From Roseovarius atlanticus (GTDB lineage Bacteria; Pseudomonadota; Alphaproteobacteria; Rhodobacterales; Rhodobacteraceae), in assembly GCF_001441615.1 (NCBI RefSeq), contig NZ_LAXJ01000002.1, positions 434,001 through 498,000 on the forward strand: a DNA stretch of 64,000 bases. Direction: 5' to 3'. The notes under the pieces are model-generated. The model worked only from the letters and a program-made list of their open reading frames with translations. It was not told the origin of the DNA and ran no database searches. Of this stretch, positions 29,211 through 38,718 are shown in pieces (within the stretch, counting starts at the first letter, position 1; the number at the start of each line of letters is the position of its first letter). The translations under genes were made by a program, and so were the position numbers.

Positions 29211-29881
29211 CGCTGGATGACGCCCTCGACCAACTGCGCACCCACGCCGAACCCGGCCGGGCGCAGGGTATGGCCGACTATCACAAGGTCCCGCGCGACT
29301 ATCTCGGCGTGCCCAACCCGGCCATCAACGACCTGACCGCTGATTGGCGCCGCACCCTCACCGTCGAGGAGCGGGTGGCGCTGGCCGACGCGCTTTGGCG
29401 CACGAACATCTTCGAGGCCCGCCTCGCCGCCGCCAAGCTGCTGACCCAGGCCCGGATCACGCCTGACGATGCGATCTGGGCGCTGATCACCTCGTGGCTG
29501 CCCGATCTCGACAGTTGGGCCATCGCCGACCACGCCATGATGGCCGGACAAAAGCGGCTGATGGCCGATCTTTCCCGCATGGACGAGGTCGAGATCTGGA
29601 CAAGGTTCGAAAGCCACTGGATCCGCCGCGCCGCCATGGTCGTGACCCTGCCGCTGGCCAAGCTCAATAACCTAAAACCGACTGAGGCCGCCGCCCGCGA
29701 ACGCGCGTTGGGCTGGGCCGCCGGTTACGTCCAGGACACCGAGTGGTTCATCCAGAAATCCGTCGCCTGGTGGCTGCGCGACCTGTCGAAACATGACCCG
29801 GTCCGCGTGCGCGCTTTCATGGCCGAAAACGGCCGTCATATGAAGCCCTTCGCCCGCAAGGAAGCCGAGAAACTGCTGTAG
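29207..29881 (+). CDS. DNA alkylation repair (AlkD-like) protein
   Basis: This 224-residue all-helical HEAT-like protein matches the AlkD/AlkC group of DNA glycosylases: ADYHKVPRDYLGVPNPAIND, LADALWRTNIFEARLAAAKLL, DSWAIADHAM and FIQKSVAWWLRDLSKHDP. AlkD excises positively charged alkylated bases. The ATG overlaps the glmS stop. It ends 2 bases from the convergent lipoprotein gene, leaving no room for a separate terminator. Substrate range is not readable from sequence. Confidence 0.85.
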
Positions 29882-29883
29882 AA

Positions 29884-30381
29884 TCAGCCGCCTGTCGCGA
29901 AAACCCGCACTTCGGGCAAACCCGTCAGATCGGCCTCCAGAAGACGCATCGCTGCCAGCGACAGCTGGCTACCCGATCCCGGCTCCGCGTCCAGCGGGAT
30001 AAGGTCCACCGCCACGGTCGTGCCCTTCGCAGGGTACTCCACCCGCCCCTTCCCAGGGGCCGAAACCAGCGGCGTCTTCATCCAGATACCCGGATCCGAT
30101 GCCGCCCCCAGCGACGCGACGGTGATCCCGAGGTCGCGGTCGCCACCGCCGCTCTGGGCCGCTTCGACCGCCGCGGTCCGCTCTTCCTCGGTGGTGGTGT
30201 CGAACTCGTCGACCGTCCGCGCATTGGCCGGCGGGGCGATGCCCGCGGTCTGCACCTCCGCCTCGGCGTCAGCGCTTTCAGGCGCAGGCTCGGACGGCGG
30301 CGCCTGACGCTGCATGGTGGGCAACACATCACAGCCCGACAGGCCGGCGGCAAAGGCAACAAGGCATACAAATCGTTTCAT
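29884..30381 (-). CDS. Lipoprotein of unknown function
   Basis: This 165-residue predicted lipoprotein has a leader ending in LSGC (cysteine near residue 17), an acidic Pro/Ala/Glu-rich region (about residues 25-75), and a folded C-terminal part with [21 protein letters not shown] and [10 protein letters not shown] recall relatives in Rhodobacteraceae carrying the name D-galactarate dehydratase, but nothing here supports an enzyme. It is divergent from moaA across an 86-base gap with no clear promoter. Confidence 0.72.
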   Translation of the reverse strand: MKRFVCLVAFAAGLSGCDVLPTMQRQAPPSEPAPESADAEAEVQTAGIAPPANARTVDEFDTTTEEERTAAVEAAQSGGGDRDLGITVASLGAASDPGIWMKTPLVSAPGKGRVEYPAKGTTVAVDLIPLDAEPGSGSQLSLAAMRLLEADLTGLPEVRVFATGG

Positions 30382-30467
30382 ATGCTCACCTTATGGCCCC
30401 CGCGCCCGGGCTTCAATTGCCAAGATGCCCCTTGCCGTTTATCGGCGGGTTGCATACGTTCTGCCCC

Positions 30468-31475
30468 ATGACCGCACCACTTATAGACCCGTTCCAGCGC
30501 GCCATTTCCTATCTGCGCGTCTCCGTCACCGACCGCTGCGACTTTCGCTGCGTCTACTGCATGTCGGAGAACATGACCTTCCTGCCCAAGAAGGAATTGC
30601 TGACGCTGGAAGAACTGGACCGCATGTGTTCGACCTTCGTGCGCCTGGGCGTCGAAAAGCTGCGGATCACCGGCGGCGAACCGCTGGTGCGGCGCAACAT
30701 CATGCATTTCTTCCACGGCATGAAGCGGCATCTGGACAGCGGCGACCTCAAGGAACTGACGCTCACCACCAACGGCTCGCAACTCGCCCGGTTCAGCCAA
30801 GATCTCTATGCTGCGGGCGTGCGCCGCGTGAACGTGTCGCTCGACACGCTCGATGAGACAAAATTCGCCGACATCACCCGTTGGGGCCGCCTGCCGCAGG
30901 TGCTCAAGGGGATTGATGCCGCCCAAGCCGCAGGCCTGCGCATCAAGATCAACGTCGTCGCCCTCAAGGGCTTCAACGAGGACGAACTCTTCGACATCGT
31001 CGAATGGTGCAAATCCCGCGACATGGACCTGACCTTCATCGAGGTCATGCCGATGGGCGATATCGGCAACGAGGACCGGCTGGACCAGTATTGGAAACTG
31101 TCCGACCTGCGCCGGACGCTGGCCGAAGAATACACCCTGACCGAACTGACCGAGCGCACCGGCGGCCCCGCCCGTTACGTGCGGCTGGAAGAAACCGGGC
31201 AGAAGATAGGCTTCATCACGCCGCTCACCCATAATTTCTGCGAAAGCTGCAACCGCGTGCGCCTGACCTGCACCGGCGAGCTTTACATGTGCCTCGGCCA
31301 GGAAGACATGGCCGACCTTCGCGCGCCCCTGCGCAACACGCCGAACGATGACGCCCCGCTCGAGGCCGCAATCCGCGAGGCCATCACCCGCAAGCCCAAG
31401 GGCCACGACTTCGACTATTCCCGTCAGACAGTGGACGGGCGCATGTCCCGCCACATGAGCCACACCGGCGGCTGA
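30468..31475 (+). CDS. moaA: GTP 3',8-cyclase (molybdenum cofactor biosynthesis protein A)
   Basis: This 335-residue radical SAM enzyme carries out the first step of molybdopterin synthesis. The N-terminal cluster motif CDFRCVYC gives C24, C28 and C31; the second cluster is bound by [15 protein letters not shown] near residues 255-270. The protein ends in the Gly-Gly pair needed by MoaA. The ATG at 30468 gives the family N-terminus. Its stop overlaps the waaA start. Confidence 0.96.
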   Translation: MTAPLIDPFQRAISYLRVSVTDRCDFRCVYCMSENMTFLPKKELLTLEELDRMCSTFVRLGVEKLRITGGEPLVRRNIMHFFHGMKRHLDSGDLKELTLTTNGSQLARFSQDLYAAGVRRVNVSLDTLDETKFADITRWGRLPQVLKGIDAAQAAGLRIKINVVALKGFNEDELFDIVEWCKSRDMDLTFIEVMPMGDIGNEDRLDQYWKLSDLRRTLAEEYTLTELTERTGGPARYVRLEETGQKIGFITPLTHNFCESCNRVRLTCTGELYMCLGQEDMADLRAPLRNTPNDDAPLEAAIREAITRKPKGHDFDYSRQTVDGRMSRHMSHTGG

Positions 31476-32761
31476 TGCCCCGCAATCCGGCGCCCCTGCC
31501 CGTGCGTCTTTACGGCGTGGCGGCCAATCTGCTTGAGCGGCTGGCCTATAAACGCGTCTCGGAAAACCTCTCCCGCCAGGGTATTCCCGCAAACCGCCTG
31601 CCCGAGCGGCAGGGCCACTCCACCGCGCCGCGCCCGCATGGCGACCTTTTGTGGTTTCACGCCGCGTCCGTGGGCGAAAGCCTGTCGGTCCTGCGCCTGA
31701 TCGAACATCTGGGCGATACGCATCCAGACCTGTCGTTCCTCATAACCTCCGGCACCGCCACCTCGGCCCAGATCGTCGGCAAGCGCCTCCCGCCGCGCAC
31801 CACGCACCAGTTCGCGCCGCTGGATTCTCACCGCGTGGTCCTGCGCTTCCTCGATCACTGGTGCCCCTCGGCTGCAGTTTTCGTGGAAAGCGAGCTGTGG
31901 CCCCAGATGCTGCGCCTCACCCAAGCCGCGGGCGTCCCGCTGGCCCTGGTCAACGCGCGCATCTCCGACGCATCCGCCCGCAACTGGAAACGCTTCCCCC
32001 GCACCGCGCGATACCTCATGGACCATTTCCGCCTGATTCATTGCCAGGACGACCGCACCGCGCACCACCTTCGCGACCTCGGCCTCGCGCAGGCCGAACC
32101 GGGCCTCAACCTAAAATCCGTCGCCGGCCCCCTCCCCTTCGACCGGAACGAGCTTCACCGGATGCAGGGTCTCATCGCCGGGCGTCCCGTCTGGCTTGCC
32201 GCCTCCACGCATCCGGGCGAGGACGAGGTGGTGCTCAGGGCCCACCGCGCCATGACCGGCGGCAATGCCGATGCGCTGCTGATCCTGGTCCCGCGCCACC
32301 CAGAACGCGCCCACGATATCGAGCGCCGGATTGCCGAGCACCGGTTCGAGGGCGCCCGCCGCTCCACCGGCATGACCATCACCGGGCAGACCCGCGTCTA
32401 CCTCGCCGACACTTTGGGCGAGATGGGCCTGTGGTACGCCCTCAGCCCGCTCACCTGCGTCTGCGGCAGTTTTTCCGACGTCGGCGGCCACAACCCGTTC
32501 GAGCCCGCCCATGCCGGCTCCGCCGTGCTGCACGGGCCACACTATGCCAACTTCGCCGAGGCCTATGCCCAGATGCAGGCCGCAAACGCCTGTGTCGAGG
32601 TCGCCGATGCCGACGATCTCAGCGCCAAGCTGACCACCTATCTCGACGACCCGGCCGCACTGGATGCGCTCCGCGACCGCACCCGCGCCTTCGCCGCCAC
32701 CCAAGGGGGCGCGCTCGAAGACTTCGCCACCACCCTTTCCAAGGCGCTCGGCCTGCGCTAG
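31475..32761 (+). CDS. waaA: 3-deoxy-D-manno-octulosonic acid transferase
   Basis: This 428-residue glycosyltransferase (GT30) adds Kdo to lipid A precursor at the inner face of the inner membrane. The signature WFHAASVGESLSVLRLI is near residues 59-75, followed by TSGTATSAQI, VESELWPQML and, in the second domain, GEMGLWYALSPLTCVCGSF and HNPFEPAHAG. The ATG overlaps the moaA TGA. It is followed by another glycosyltransferase, so the pair probably builds the lipopolysaccharide core. Confidence 0.95.
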   Translation: MPRNPAPLPVRLYGVAANLLERLAYKRVSENLSRQGIPANRLPERQGHSTAPRPHGDLLWFHAASVGESLSVLRLIEHLGDTHPDLSFLITSGTATSAQIVGKRLPPRTTHQFAPLDSHRVVLRFLDHWCPSAAVFVESELWPQMLRLTQAAGVPLALVNARISDASARNWKRFPRTARYLMDHFRLIHCQDDRTAHHLRDLGLAQAEPGLNLKSVAGPLPFDRNELHRMQGLIAGRPVWLAASTHPGEDEVVLRAHRAMTGGNADALLILVPRHPERAHDIERRIAEHRFEGARRSTGMTITGQTRVYLADTLGEMGLWYALSPLTCVCGSFSDVGGHNPFEPAHAGSAVLHGPHYANFAEAYAQMQAANACVEVADADDLSAKLTTYLDDPAALDALRDRTRAFAATQGGALEDFATTLSKALGLR

Positions 32762-32796
32762 CACCTAACCCCGAGCCTCAAGGAAAGCCGACCCGC

Positions 32797-33837
32797 GTGC
32801 CGGACCTCATCGTCACCAATTTCAACCGCAACTTCACCGGCGTCTCCTCGACCGCCGCCAGCGTGGTCCGATTCCAGGTCGACCAATACGACCTCGCGCT
32901 TGCAGGCCACCCCCTGCCCGGCTGCCCCGCACCAATTACCAAGGCCCAGGCCGCCACCCTGTCGAAAACCGCGCCACATAGCCGCCCCTTCACCATCTGG
33001 CACGTCCGCCGCAACCCCGAAATGCGCGCCGCCCTCTGGGTGCGCGACGTGCTGCGCCGGCCCATCCGCATCGTCTTCACCTCCGCCGCGATCCGGCGGC
33101 ACTCGGCCTTTCCCCGCTGGCTGATCTCGCGCATGGATGCCGTCATCGCCACGACCGAGGCCGCCGCCGGCTTCGTCCCGCACGTGCGCGCCGTCGCCCC
33201 CCACGGCGTCGACACCGACCGCTTCACGCCCGCGCCGGACCGCGCCGCCGCCTGGGCCGCCACCGGCTATCCCGGCACCCATGGCGTGGCCACCATCGGC
33301 CGCATCCGCCCCGAGAAAGGCACCGACCGCTTCGTCGCCGCCATGCTGCGCCTTCTGCCGCAACAGCCGGGCCTGACCGCCCTCGTCATCGGACGCGCCG
33401 CCAAGTCCGACCAGCCCTTCCTCGACAAGCTCAAGGAACAGATCGCCGCCGCAGGCATGACCGACCGCATCCTTTTCCCCGGCGAGGTCGCGCCCGACGC
33501 CCTTCCCGCCCTCACCCGGTCGCTCTCTGCCGTGGTGCAGCTGCCCCGCTACGAAGGCTACGGCATGACCCCGCTCGAAGGTATGGCCTCGGGCGTACCC
33601 TTCGTGGCCACCGACACGGGCTATTACCGCAGCTTTTCCAGCCAGGGCGAAACCGGCCTTATCGTCCCCGACGACCCGGGCGATGCCGCCGATGCGCTCG
33701 CTTCCATCCTGTCGGACCCGGACCGCCACGCCGCCATGTCGCAATCAGCTCGCGATATCGCCTGCACCCATTTCAGCGTGTCACGAGAAGCCGAAACGAT
33801 TGCCCAGGTCTACGAGGATCTTTGGTCCGGCGCGTGA
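32797..33837 (+). CDS. Glycosyltransferase family 4, probably LPS core
   Basis: This 346-residue GT-B enzyme starts at the GTG at 32797-32799, 36 bases after waaA; the longer upstream reading is antisense-like and overlaps waaA. The C-terminal domain has TIGRIRPEKGTDRFV, the EX7E motif EGYGMTPLE, and ASGVPFVATDTGYYR. It resembles the mannosyltransferases that act right after Kdo transfer in alphaproteobacteria, and the waaA neighbourhood supports that, but donor and acceptor are inferred. Confidence 0.85.
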   Translation: MPDLIVTNFNRNFTGVSSTAASVVRFQVDQYDLALAGHPLPGCPAPITKAQAATLSKTAPHSRPFTIWHVRRNPEMRAALWVRDVLRRPIRIVFTSAAIRRHSAFPRWLISRMDAVIATTEAAAGFVPHVRAVAPHGVDTDRFTPAPDRAAAWAATGYPGTHGVATIGRIRPEKGTDRFVAAMLRLLPQQPGLTALVIGRAAKSDQPFLDKLKEQIAAAGMTDRILFPGEVAPDALPALTRSLSAVVQLPRYEGYGMTPLEGMASGVPFVATDTGYYRSFSSQGETGLIVPDDPGDAADALASILSDPDRHAAMSQSARDIACTHFSVSREAETIAQVYEDLWSGA

Positions 33838-33860
33838 CCGCTTGCCGCTGCGCTTTGATG

Positions 33861-33888
33861 TTGCACCCGAGCCTCAGGACGTTACGAT
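33861..33888 (+). promoter_or_regulatory. Possible promoter of the DUF4177 gene
   Basis: TTGCAC (33861-33866) and TACGAT (33883-33888) are 16 bases apart. A small inverted repeat, AGGAC/GTCCT (33876-33893), overlaps the -10. It lies 29 bases before the GTG start of the DUF4177 gene, so it would give a short leader. The match is moderate. Confidence 0.35.
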
Positions 33889-33916
33889 GTCCTGCCAATT
33901 TTGAGAGGTGCACCCC

Positions 33917-34330
33917 GTGATCCAGAAATACGAGTACAAGGTCATCCCCGCCCCCGCCAAGGGCCGCAAGGGTCCGGGCGTCAAGGGCGCAGAGGGCCGG
34001 TTCGCCCACGGGCTCGAGACGGTGATCAACGAACTGGCCATCGAGGGCTGGGAATACCTGCGCGCCGACATCCTGCCCAGCGAGGAACGCCAGGGCCTGA
34101 CCTCGTCGCAGACGGTCTATCGCTCCATGCTGGTCTTCCGCCGCCCGCTGGAACTGGAAGGCGTCGACAGCCCGCCGCCCATGCCCTGGGACGACCACGA
34201 GGAGGAAGAACTGGAAACCGCCGCCGAGGCCGAGAAAATCGAGGAACCCCAAGACGATACACCGGAAGGCGGAGCCGACGACGCGGACGGCGACGACACG
34301 CCGCGCCCCGATCTGCCGCCCCGGGACTGA
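33917..34330 (+). CDS. DUF4177 domain-containing protein
   Basis: This 137-residue protein has an N-terminal small alpha/beta domain (KYEYKVIPAP, then LETVINELAIEGWEYLRADILP and SMLVFRRPL) matching DUF4177, followed by an acidic Glu/Asp-rich tail (about residues 75-137) that is probably disordered. The GTG at 33917 has a properly spaced GAGAGG; the GTG three codons upstream overlaps that site. Function is unknown. Confidence 0.78.
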   Translation: MIQKYEYKVIPAPAKGRKGPGVKGAEGRFAHGLETVINELAIEGWEYLRADILPSEERQGLTSSQTVYRSMLVFRRPLELEGVDSPPPMPWDDHEEEELETAAEAEKIEEPQDDTPEGGADDADGDDTPRPDLPPRD

Positions 34331-34436
34331 CCCTTGAAAAGAAGTTCGGGACCGCGCGGTTTTTTCCCGATCTTTGCTCTTCAATTTGCCGCGCAATCAC
34401 ATAAACTCTTGGCCTCGAGTCGCAAAGGGAATGCCA

Positions 34437-35060
34437 ATGGCTAAATCCGATCCGTTTGGTTTCGACATGTCCGTTTCGTCGGCGAAAAAGAAGAATCCGC
34501 GCGGTCGGCGGGGCATGTCCGGGGCATCCGAAACCTCGACCCGCATCTGCGACAAGGAGGGGTGCGACAAGCCGGGCGTCTACCGCGCGCCCAAGGCGCC
34601 GGATGTGCTCGACGATTACTACTGGTTCTGCCAGGAGCACGTGCGCGAGTACAACACCAAGTGGAACTTCTTCGACGGCACCACCGAGGCCGAGATGAAC
34701 GCCCAGATGTCCTCGGACAAGGTGTGGGAGCGCAAGACCAAGGCGTTCAACGATCCCGAGGCGCGCGCCTGGGCCCGCCTGGGCATCGAGGATCCGCACC
34801 AGGTGCTGGGCGGCAATGCCACCCAGAACCCCGGCAAGAACCGTGGCGGCCAGCGCAAGCTTCCGCCCACCGAACGCCGCGCGATCGAAATTCTGGAAGC
34901 CAGCGAACACGCCTCAAAGGCCGAGATCCGCAAGGCCTACAAGGCGCTGATCAAGGTGCTGCACCCCGACATCAACGGCGGCGATCGCAGCCAGGAAGAA
35001 CAGTTGCAACAGGTCGTCTGGGCCTGGGACCAGATCAAACAAAGCCGCAACTTCAAGTAG
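34437..35060 (+). CDS. J-domain (DnaJ-like) protein
   Basis: This 207-residue protein has a cysteine-containing N-terminal half (RICDKEGCDKPGVYRAPK, then YYWFCQEHVREYNTKWNFFDG) and a C-terminal J domain of about 65 residues with the HPD motif in LHPDINGGD. J domains stimulate Hsp70 ATPase. Relatives usually sit just in front of cobS in this family; here the sigma-factor unit lies between them. The ATG at 34437 is preceded by AAAGGGA. Gap 34331-34436 has a weak hairpin TCGGGA/TCCCGA (34346-34370). Confidence 0.88.
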   Translation: MAKSDPFGFDMSVSSAKKKNPRGRRGMSGASETSTRICDKEGCDKPGVYRAPKAPDVLDDYYWFCQEHVREYNTKWNFFDGTTEAEMNAQMSSDKVWERKTKAFNDPEARAWARLGIEDPHQVLGGNATQNPGKNRGGQRKLPPTERRAIEILEASEHASKAEIRKAYKALIKVLHPDINGGDRSQEEQLQQVVWAWDQIKQSRNFK

Positions 35061-35074
35061 GCTTATGACATAAA

Positions 35075-35124
35075 GCGCACCGGGTCACTCGTACCGTTCC
35101 GGGCCCTGAAACCACCCGGTGCGC
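35075..35124. terminator. Long inverted repeat between convergent genes
   Basis: GCGCACCGGGT (35075-35085) and ACCCGGTGCGC (35114-35124) are a perfect 11-bp inverted repeat with a 28-base loop. They lie between the J-domain gene and the convergent msrB. There is no T run, so a Rho-independent terminator in the strict sense is doubtful, but the stem could block read-through or stabilise 3' ends on both strands. Confidence 0.45.
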
Positions 35125-35139
35125 GATCGGACCCGGAAT

Positions 35140-35610
35140 TCAGGCGGCGCGGAAGGTCAGGCTGACACCGTTCAGGCAATGGCGTTTGCCCGTGGGCTGC
35201 GGCCCATCATCGAAAATGTGCCCCAGATGGCTGCCGCAGCGGCGGCAATGGCATTCGGTCCGCGTCGCGAACAGCGAATGATCCGGCTTGGTGCCGATGG
35301 CATCGTCCATCGCCTTCCAGAAGCTGGGCCAGCCGGTCTTGCTGTCATACTTGGTCTCGGAAGAATAAAGCGGCAGGTCACAGCCGCGACAGTGATACGT
35401 CCCCGGCTTGTAAAGATCGTGCAGGGGGCTGCTATAGGCGCGCTCGGTGCCCTCCTCGCGCATCACCTCGTATTCCAGATCGGTCAGCATCTCGCGCCAT
35501 TCCGCCTTTGTGCGTGTCACCTCGAAAGACCCCTGCGCGGCAACTCCCGGCAGCGCCGTCAGTACGGTGCCCCCTGACAGGGCGGACAGTATGAATGTGC
35601 GTCGTTGCAT
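35140..35610 (-). CDS. msrB: Peptide-methionine (R)-S-oxide reductase, exported
   Basis: This 156-residue MsrB reduces the R-epimer of methionine sulfoxide. The leader MQRRTFILSALSGG has an arginine pair followed by a hydrophobic stretch, so Tat or Sec export is likely. Zinc ligands are C74/C77 (CRGC) and C122/C125 (CRRC); the catalytic cysteine is C145 in RHCLNGVSL. GWPSFW and HLGHIFDDGP are intact. It is the last gene of the sigma factor/anti-sigma/fasciclin run, so a role in repairing envelope proteins under oxidative stress fits. Confidence 0.93.
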   Translation of the reverse strand: MQRRTFILSALSGGTVLTALPGVAAQGSFEVTRTKAEWREMLTDLEYEVMREEGTERAYSSPLHDLYKPGTYHCRGCDLPLYSSETKYDSKTGWPSFWKAMDDAIGTKPDHSLFATRTECHCRRCGSHLGHIFDDGPQPTGKRHCLNGVSLTFRAA

Positions 35611-35643
35611 TTTCAGCCTCCTGCGTTTGTCATTCCAGGAAGA

Positions 35644-35667
35644 AACGGGGGGCGCTTGCCCCCCGTT
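35644..35667 (-). terminator. Strong hairpin after the fasciclin gene
   Basis: AACGGGGGGC and GCCCCCCGTT form a perfect 10-bp stem with a 4-base loop, 18 bases past the fasciclin stop and 33 bases before the msrB start. On the minus strand it is followed by TCTTCC rather than a pure T run. It could terminate most transcripts and leave msrB at a lower level. Confidence 0.55.
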
Positions 35668-35685
35668 CCGCAGCTATCGAGGATG

Positions 35686-36240
35686 TTACTGCTTGGCCGG
35701 CAGCATCACGGTGTCGATCACGTGGATCACGCCGTTGGACTGCTCGACATCGGCAATGGTCACGTTCGCCACGCGGCCACGCTCGTCTTCCAGCATGATC
35801 TTGTTGCCCTGGTAGGTGGCTTTCAGCATACAGCCGCCCACGGTCGGCACCATATGCGCGCCGCCGTCATCGTCGACCATGCCCTTGATCGCCGTCGACA
35901 TCGCGTCGGCCGACACCACGTGACAGGTCAGGATCTCGGTCAGCTGTTTCTTGGCCGCCGGTTGCAGCAGCGCCTCGACCGCGCCTTCGCGCAGTTCGCC
36001 AAAGGCGGCGTTGGTCGGCGCGAACACCGTGAACGGACCTTCGCTCGACAGCGTGTCGACAAGGCCCGCTGCCTTGACGGCGGTCACCAGCGTCGTGTGA
36101 TCGGCCGAGTTCACGGCATTTTCGACGATGTTCTTGTCGGCAAACATCTCCGCGCCACCGACCATCGGATTGTCGGCATAGGCAACGCTCGCAGTGGCTG
36201 CGATTGCCGCGGCGGCGGTCATGGATTTCAGGTTAAACAT
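35686..36240 (-). CDS. Fasciclin (FAS1) domain exported protein
   Basis: This 184-residue protein has a signal peptide ending at AYADN (about residue 24) and one FAS1 domain: NIVENAVNSADHTTLVTAVKAAGL, then the conserved GPFTVFAPTNAAFGEL and the end motif NGVIHVIDTVMLP. FAS1 proteins act in adhesion or envelope stress. The ATG at 36238-36240 gives the signal peptide. The 106-base upstream gap contains a 12-bp palindrome, ATTTTCGAAAAT (36332-36343). Position next to an RskA-type anti-sigma gene recalls the mycobacterial SigK regulon. Confidence 0.93.
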   Translation of the reverse strand: MFNLKSMTAAAAIAATASVAYADNPMVGGAEMFADKNIVENAVNSADHTTLVTAVKAAGLVDTLSSEGPFTVFAPTNAAFGELREGAVEALLQPAAKKQLTEILTCHVVSADAMSTAIKGMVDDDGGAHMVPTVGGCMLKATYQGNKIMLEDERGRVANVTIADVEQSNGVIHVIDTVMLPAKQ

Positions 36241-36346
36241 AATTCTACTCCCTAACTTAATACACACAAGCAAGGCTTTGTTGCCCAACTCATACGCAGC
36301 CACGGGAGACGCGCGCCGAAAGTTTCAGCTAATTTTCGAAAATGTC

Positions 36347-37042
36347 TCAGACGTCTTCAAGCGGACCGGTGGCCAGGATATCGCCGGTCGGCGCGCCCGT
36401 GGGCGAACCGCCTTCGGGTTCGTCCGAAATCGCCAGCGTCGCGCCTTGCAATACCGCGATCTGCTCTTGCGTCATCGGCAGGCGCAGCCGCTCGTTTTCC
36501 GGCAGCACGCCCAGCGACACCGGCGGATTGTCCCCGGCGATCAGCCACATCTCGATATCGCGCCCGGGCCGGTCCTGCATCCCGCGCCGCTCGACATACA
36601 TCTCCTGGGTGGTCGCGTCATAGCCCGCCGCCAGAATGATGTCTTCCTCGCCGCTGGCCCGAAGATCAGCGTGATAAACCGGATTCTCGGGCGGCTGCAC
36701 GCCCGTCCCGGGCACATCCACAACGAAGAACAGACCTGCGACCAGCGCCGCCGCCGCCAGCCCCGCAAGACCGAACCGCTCGAACAGGCCGCGCCGCGCG
36801 GGGCGCTCCCCTGCAAACAAGCGCCGATCCAAGGCTGCCTTCACGCGCGCCGGCGGGGCCTCTTCGGGAATGTCTTCGGCCAGAACGGCAAAATCCTCGG
36901 CCCATTGAGCGTAGAGCGCCCGCAATTCGGGCTCGGCGCCAAGACGCGCCTCGAAGGCAGCAGCCTCCGCAGCCGACAGCAGGCCAAGCGCGTATTCACC
37001 CGCCAGGACCACGTCGTCGTCTTTTTCCGGCACCTCGCTCAT
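36347..37042 (-). CDS. RskA-type anti-sigma factor
   Basis: This 231-residue single-pass membrane protein has an N-terminal cytoplasmic sigma-binding region (LAGEYALGLLSAAEAAAFEARL), a transmembrane helix at about residues 91-112 and a periplasmic anti-sigma-K-type (RskA) domain with AGYDATTQEMYVERRG and DIEMWLIAGDNPPVSLGVL. It has no zinc-binding anti-sigma motif. The ATG overlaps the sigma-factor stop as ATGA. It should hold the ECF factor until a periplasmic signal triggers release. Confidence 0.9.
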   Translation of the reverse strand: MSEVPEKDDDVVLAGEYALGLLSAAEAAAFEARLGAEPELRALYAQWAEDFAVLAEDIPEEAPPARVKAALDRRLFAGERPARRGLFERFGLAGLAAAALVAGLFFVVDVPGTGVQPPENPVYHADLRASGEEDIILAAGYDATTQEMYVERRGMQDRPGRDIEMWLIAGDNPPVSLGVLPENERLRLPMTQEQIAVLQGATLAISDEPEGGSPTGAPTGDILATGPLEDV

Positions 37043-37587
37043 CGCGACAGGCACTCCCTCAGTTTCAGCAGGCTGCGGCGCAGCCAGGTTCGCATCGTGT
37101 TCAGCGGCACGTCAAACCGCGCCGCCAGGTCGGCATAGGTCTCTCCGTCAAGGTAAGCCCCCCGCACGGCGTCCGCGCGGTCGGCTTCAAGCTCGTCGAA
37201 GCACCCGTCCAACTTTTCCCGCTCCGAGGCCTGAACGGCCTGCGCCTCCGGCCCCGGTGCGGCATCGGGCATCGCTTCGGCCAGTCCCTCCGGCATCTGC
37301 TCGCCCGCCCCCTTGCGCTTGCGCAGCATGTCGATGGCTGCGTTCCGCGCGATCGTGATCAGCCATGTCATGGGGCTGAACCCGCCCGTGCTGTACCGGT
37401 CGGCGTTGCGCCAGATCTTCACATAGACCTCCTGCAACACCTCCTCGGCCTCGGCGCGGTTGTTCAACACACGCAGGATCACGCCGAATAGTTTCGCCGA
37501 GGTCGCGGAATAAAGTTCGGAAAACGCGGCCCTGTCCTTCAGGGCGCATCGACCGATCATGTGTTCGAGTGCGTCGAGGTCTTTCAT
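37039..37587 (-). CDS. ECF-family RNA polymerase sigma factor
   Basis: This 182-residue sigma factor has region 2 (AFSELYSATSAKLFGVILRV, AEAEEVLQEVYVKIWRNADRY, SPMTWLITIARNAAIDMLRK) and region 4 (GAYLDGETYADLAARFDVP, LNTMRTWLRRSLLKLRECL). The ATG at 37585-37587 gives the usual ECF length. It is co-expressed with the RskA-like anti-sigma behind it. A conserved promoter shared by this gene and the fasciclin gene would be expected, but I could not find a convincing common motif by eye. Confidence 0.93.
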   Translation of the reverse strand: MKDLDALEHMIGRCALKDRAAFSELYSATSAKLFGVILRVLNNRAEAEEVLQEVYVKIWRNADRYSTGGFSPMTWLITIARNAAIDMLRKRKGAGEQMPEGLAEAMPDAAPGPEAQAVQASEREKLDGCFDELEADRADAVRGAYLDGETYADLAARFDVPLNTMRTWLRRSLLKLRECLSR

Positions 37588-37728
37588 GGAACGCGCATTC
37601 CTTTCGAAATCGAAACCTAGGGCAGGCGCAAGGCGAGGGCCAGTAATTCTTTCCCTTTCCCTTGCCCTTCCCGGCGATATGTTGCACGGAAGGGCGAACG
37701 AAAAGACGATGATTGAAGGACACGCCAG

Positions 37729-38715
37729 ATGGCCGACGGGAACATGGATCACGACATGAAACCGACCGAGGAGCTTTCGGTCCGCGATGTTTTCGGGATC
37801 GACACCGACATGGTCATAAAGGGCTTCGCCGACAAGACCGAACGCGTGCCCGACATCGATTCGACCTACAAGTTCGACCCCGACACGACGCTGGCGATCC
37901 TCGCCGGGTTTTCCCACAATCGCCGTGTCATGATCCAGGGCTATCACGGCACCGGCAAGTCGACCCATATCGAACAGGTCGCCGCGCGCCTCAACTGGCC
38001 CGCCGTTCGCGTCAACCTCGACAGCCACATCAGCCGGATCGACCTGATCGGCAAGGACGCGATCAAGCTGCGCGAGGGCGTGCAGGTGACCGAGTTCCAC
38101 GAAGGCATCCTGCCCTGGGCCCTGCGCAACCCCGTCGCCATCGTCTTCGACGAATACGACGCGGGCCGCGCCGACGTGATGTTCGTCATCCAGCGTGTGC
38201 TGGAACATGACGGCAAGCTGACCCTGCTGGACCAGAACGAGATCATCACGCCCCACCCCTGCTTCCGCCTCTTCGCCACGGCCAACACCGTGGGCCTGGG
38301 CGACACGACCGGGCTTTATCATGGCGTGCAGCAGATCAACCAGGCGCAGATGGACCGCTGGTCGCTCGTGGCCACGCTGAACTACCTCAGCCACGACGCC
38401 GAGACCGCCATCGTCATCGCCAAGACCCCCCAGATGAACACCGAAGCCGGGCGCAAGACGATCAGCCAGATGGTCACCGTCGCCGACCTCACCCGCACGG
38501 CCTTCATGAACGGCGACCTCTCGACGGTCATGAGCCCCCGGACGGTGATCAACTGGGCTCAGAACAGCCGCATCTTCCGCGACGTGGGCTATGCCTTCCG
38601 CCTGACCTTCCTGAACAAATGCGACGAGCTGGAGCGTCAGACCGTCGCCGAATTCTACCAGCGCTGCTTCGACGAGGAACTGCCCGAGAGTGCGGCAAGC
38701 GTCAGCCTGGGGTGA
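37729..38715 (+). CDS. cobS: Cobaltochelatase subunit CobS
   Basis: This 328-residue AAA+ ATPase powers cobalt insertion into hydrogenobyrinic acid diamide in aerobic B12 synthesis. Walker A is GYHGTGKST (residues 71-79), Walker B is [10 protein letters not shown] (about 137-146), and the family ending [14 protein letters not shown] is intact. CobS normally works with CobT and CobN; cobT is usually the next gene but is not seen here. Instead small exported proteins follow at 4-base spacing. The ATG follows a GAAGGA site. Confidence 0.95.
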   Translation: MADGNMDHDMKPTEELSVRDVFGIDTDMVIKGFADKTERVPDIDSTYKFDPDTTLAILAGFSHNRRVMIQGYHGTGKSTHIEQVAARLNWPAVRVNLDSHISRIDLIGKDAIKLREGVQVTEFHEGILPWALRNPVAIVFDEYDAGRADVMFVIQRVLEHDGKLTLLDQNEIITPHPCFRLFATANTVGLGDTTGLYHGVQQINQAQMDRWSLVATLNYLSHDAETAIVIAKTPQMNTEAGRKTISQMVTVADLTRTAFMNGDLSTVMSPRTVINWAQNSRIFRDVGYAFRLTFLNKCDELERQTVAEFYQRCFDEELPESAASVSLG

Positions 38716-38718
38716 TCC

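Noticed and set aside
31651..32796. In-frame extension in front of the glycosyltransferase gene
   Set aside because: It overlaps waaA in another frame and is Arg/Pro-rich. A GTG with GT4-like sequence after it starts at 32797.
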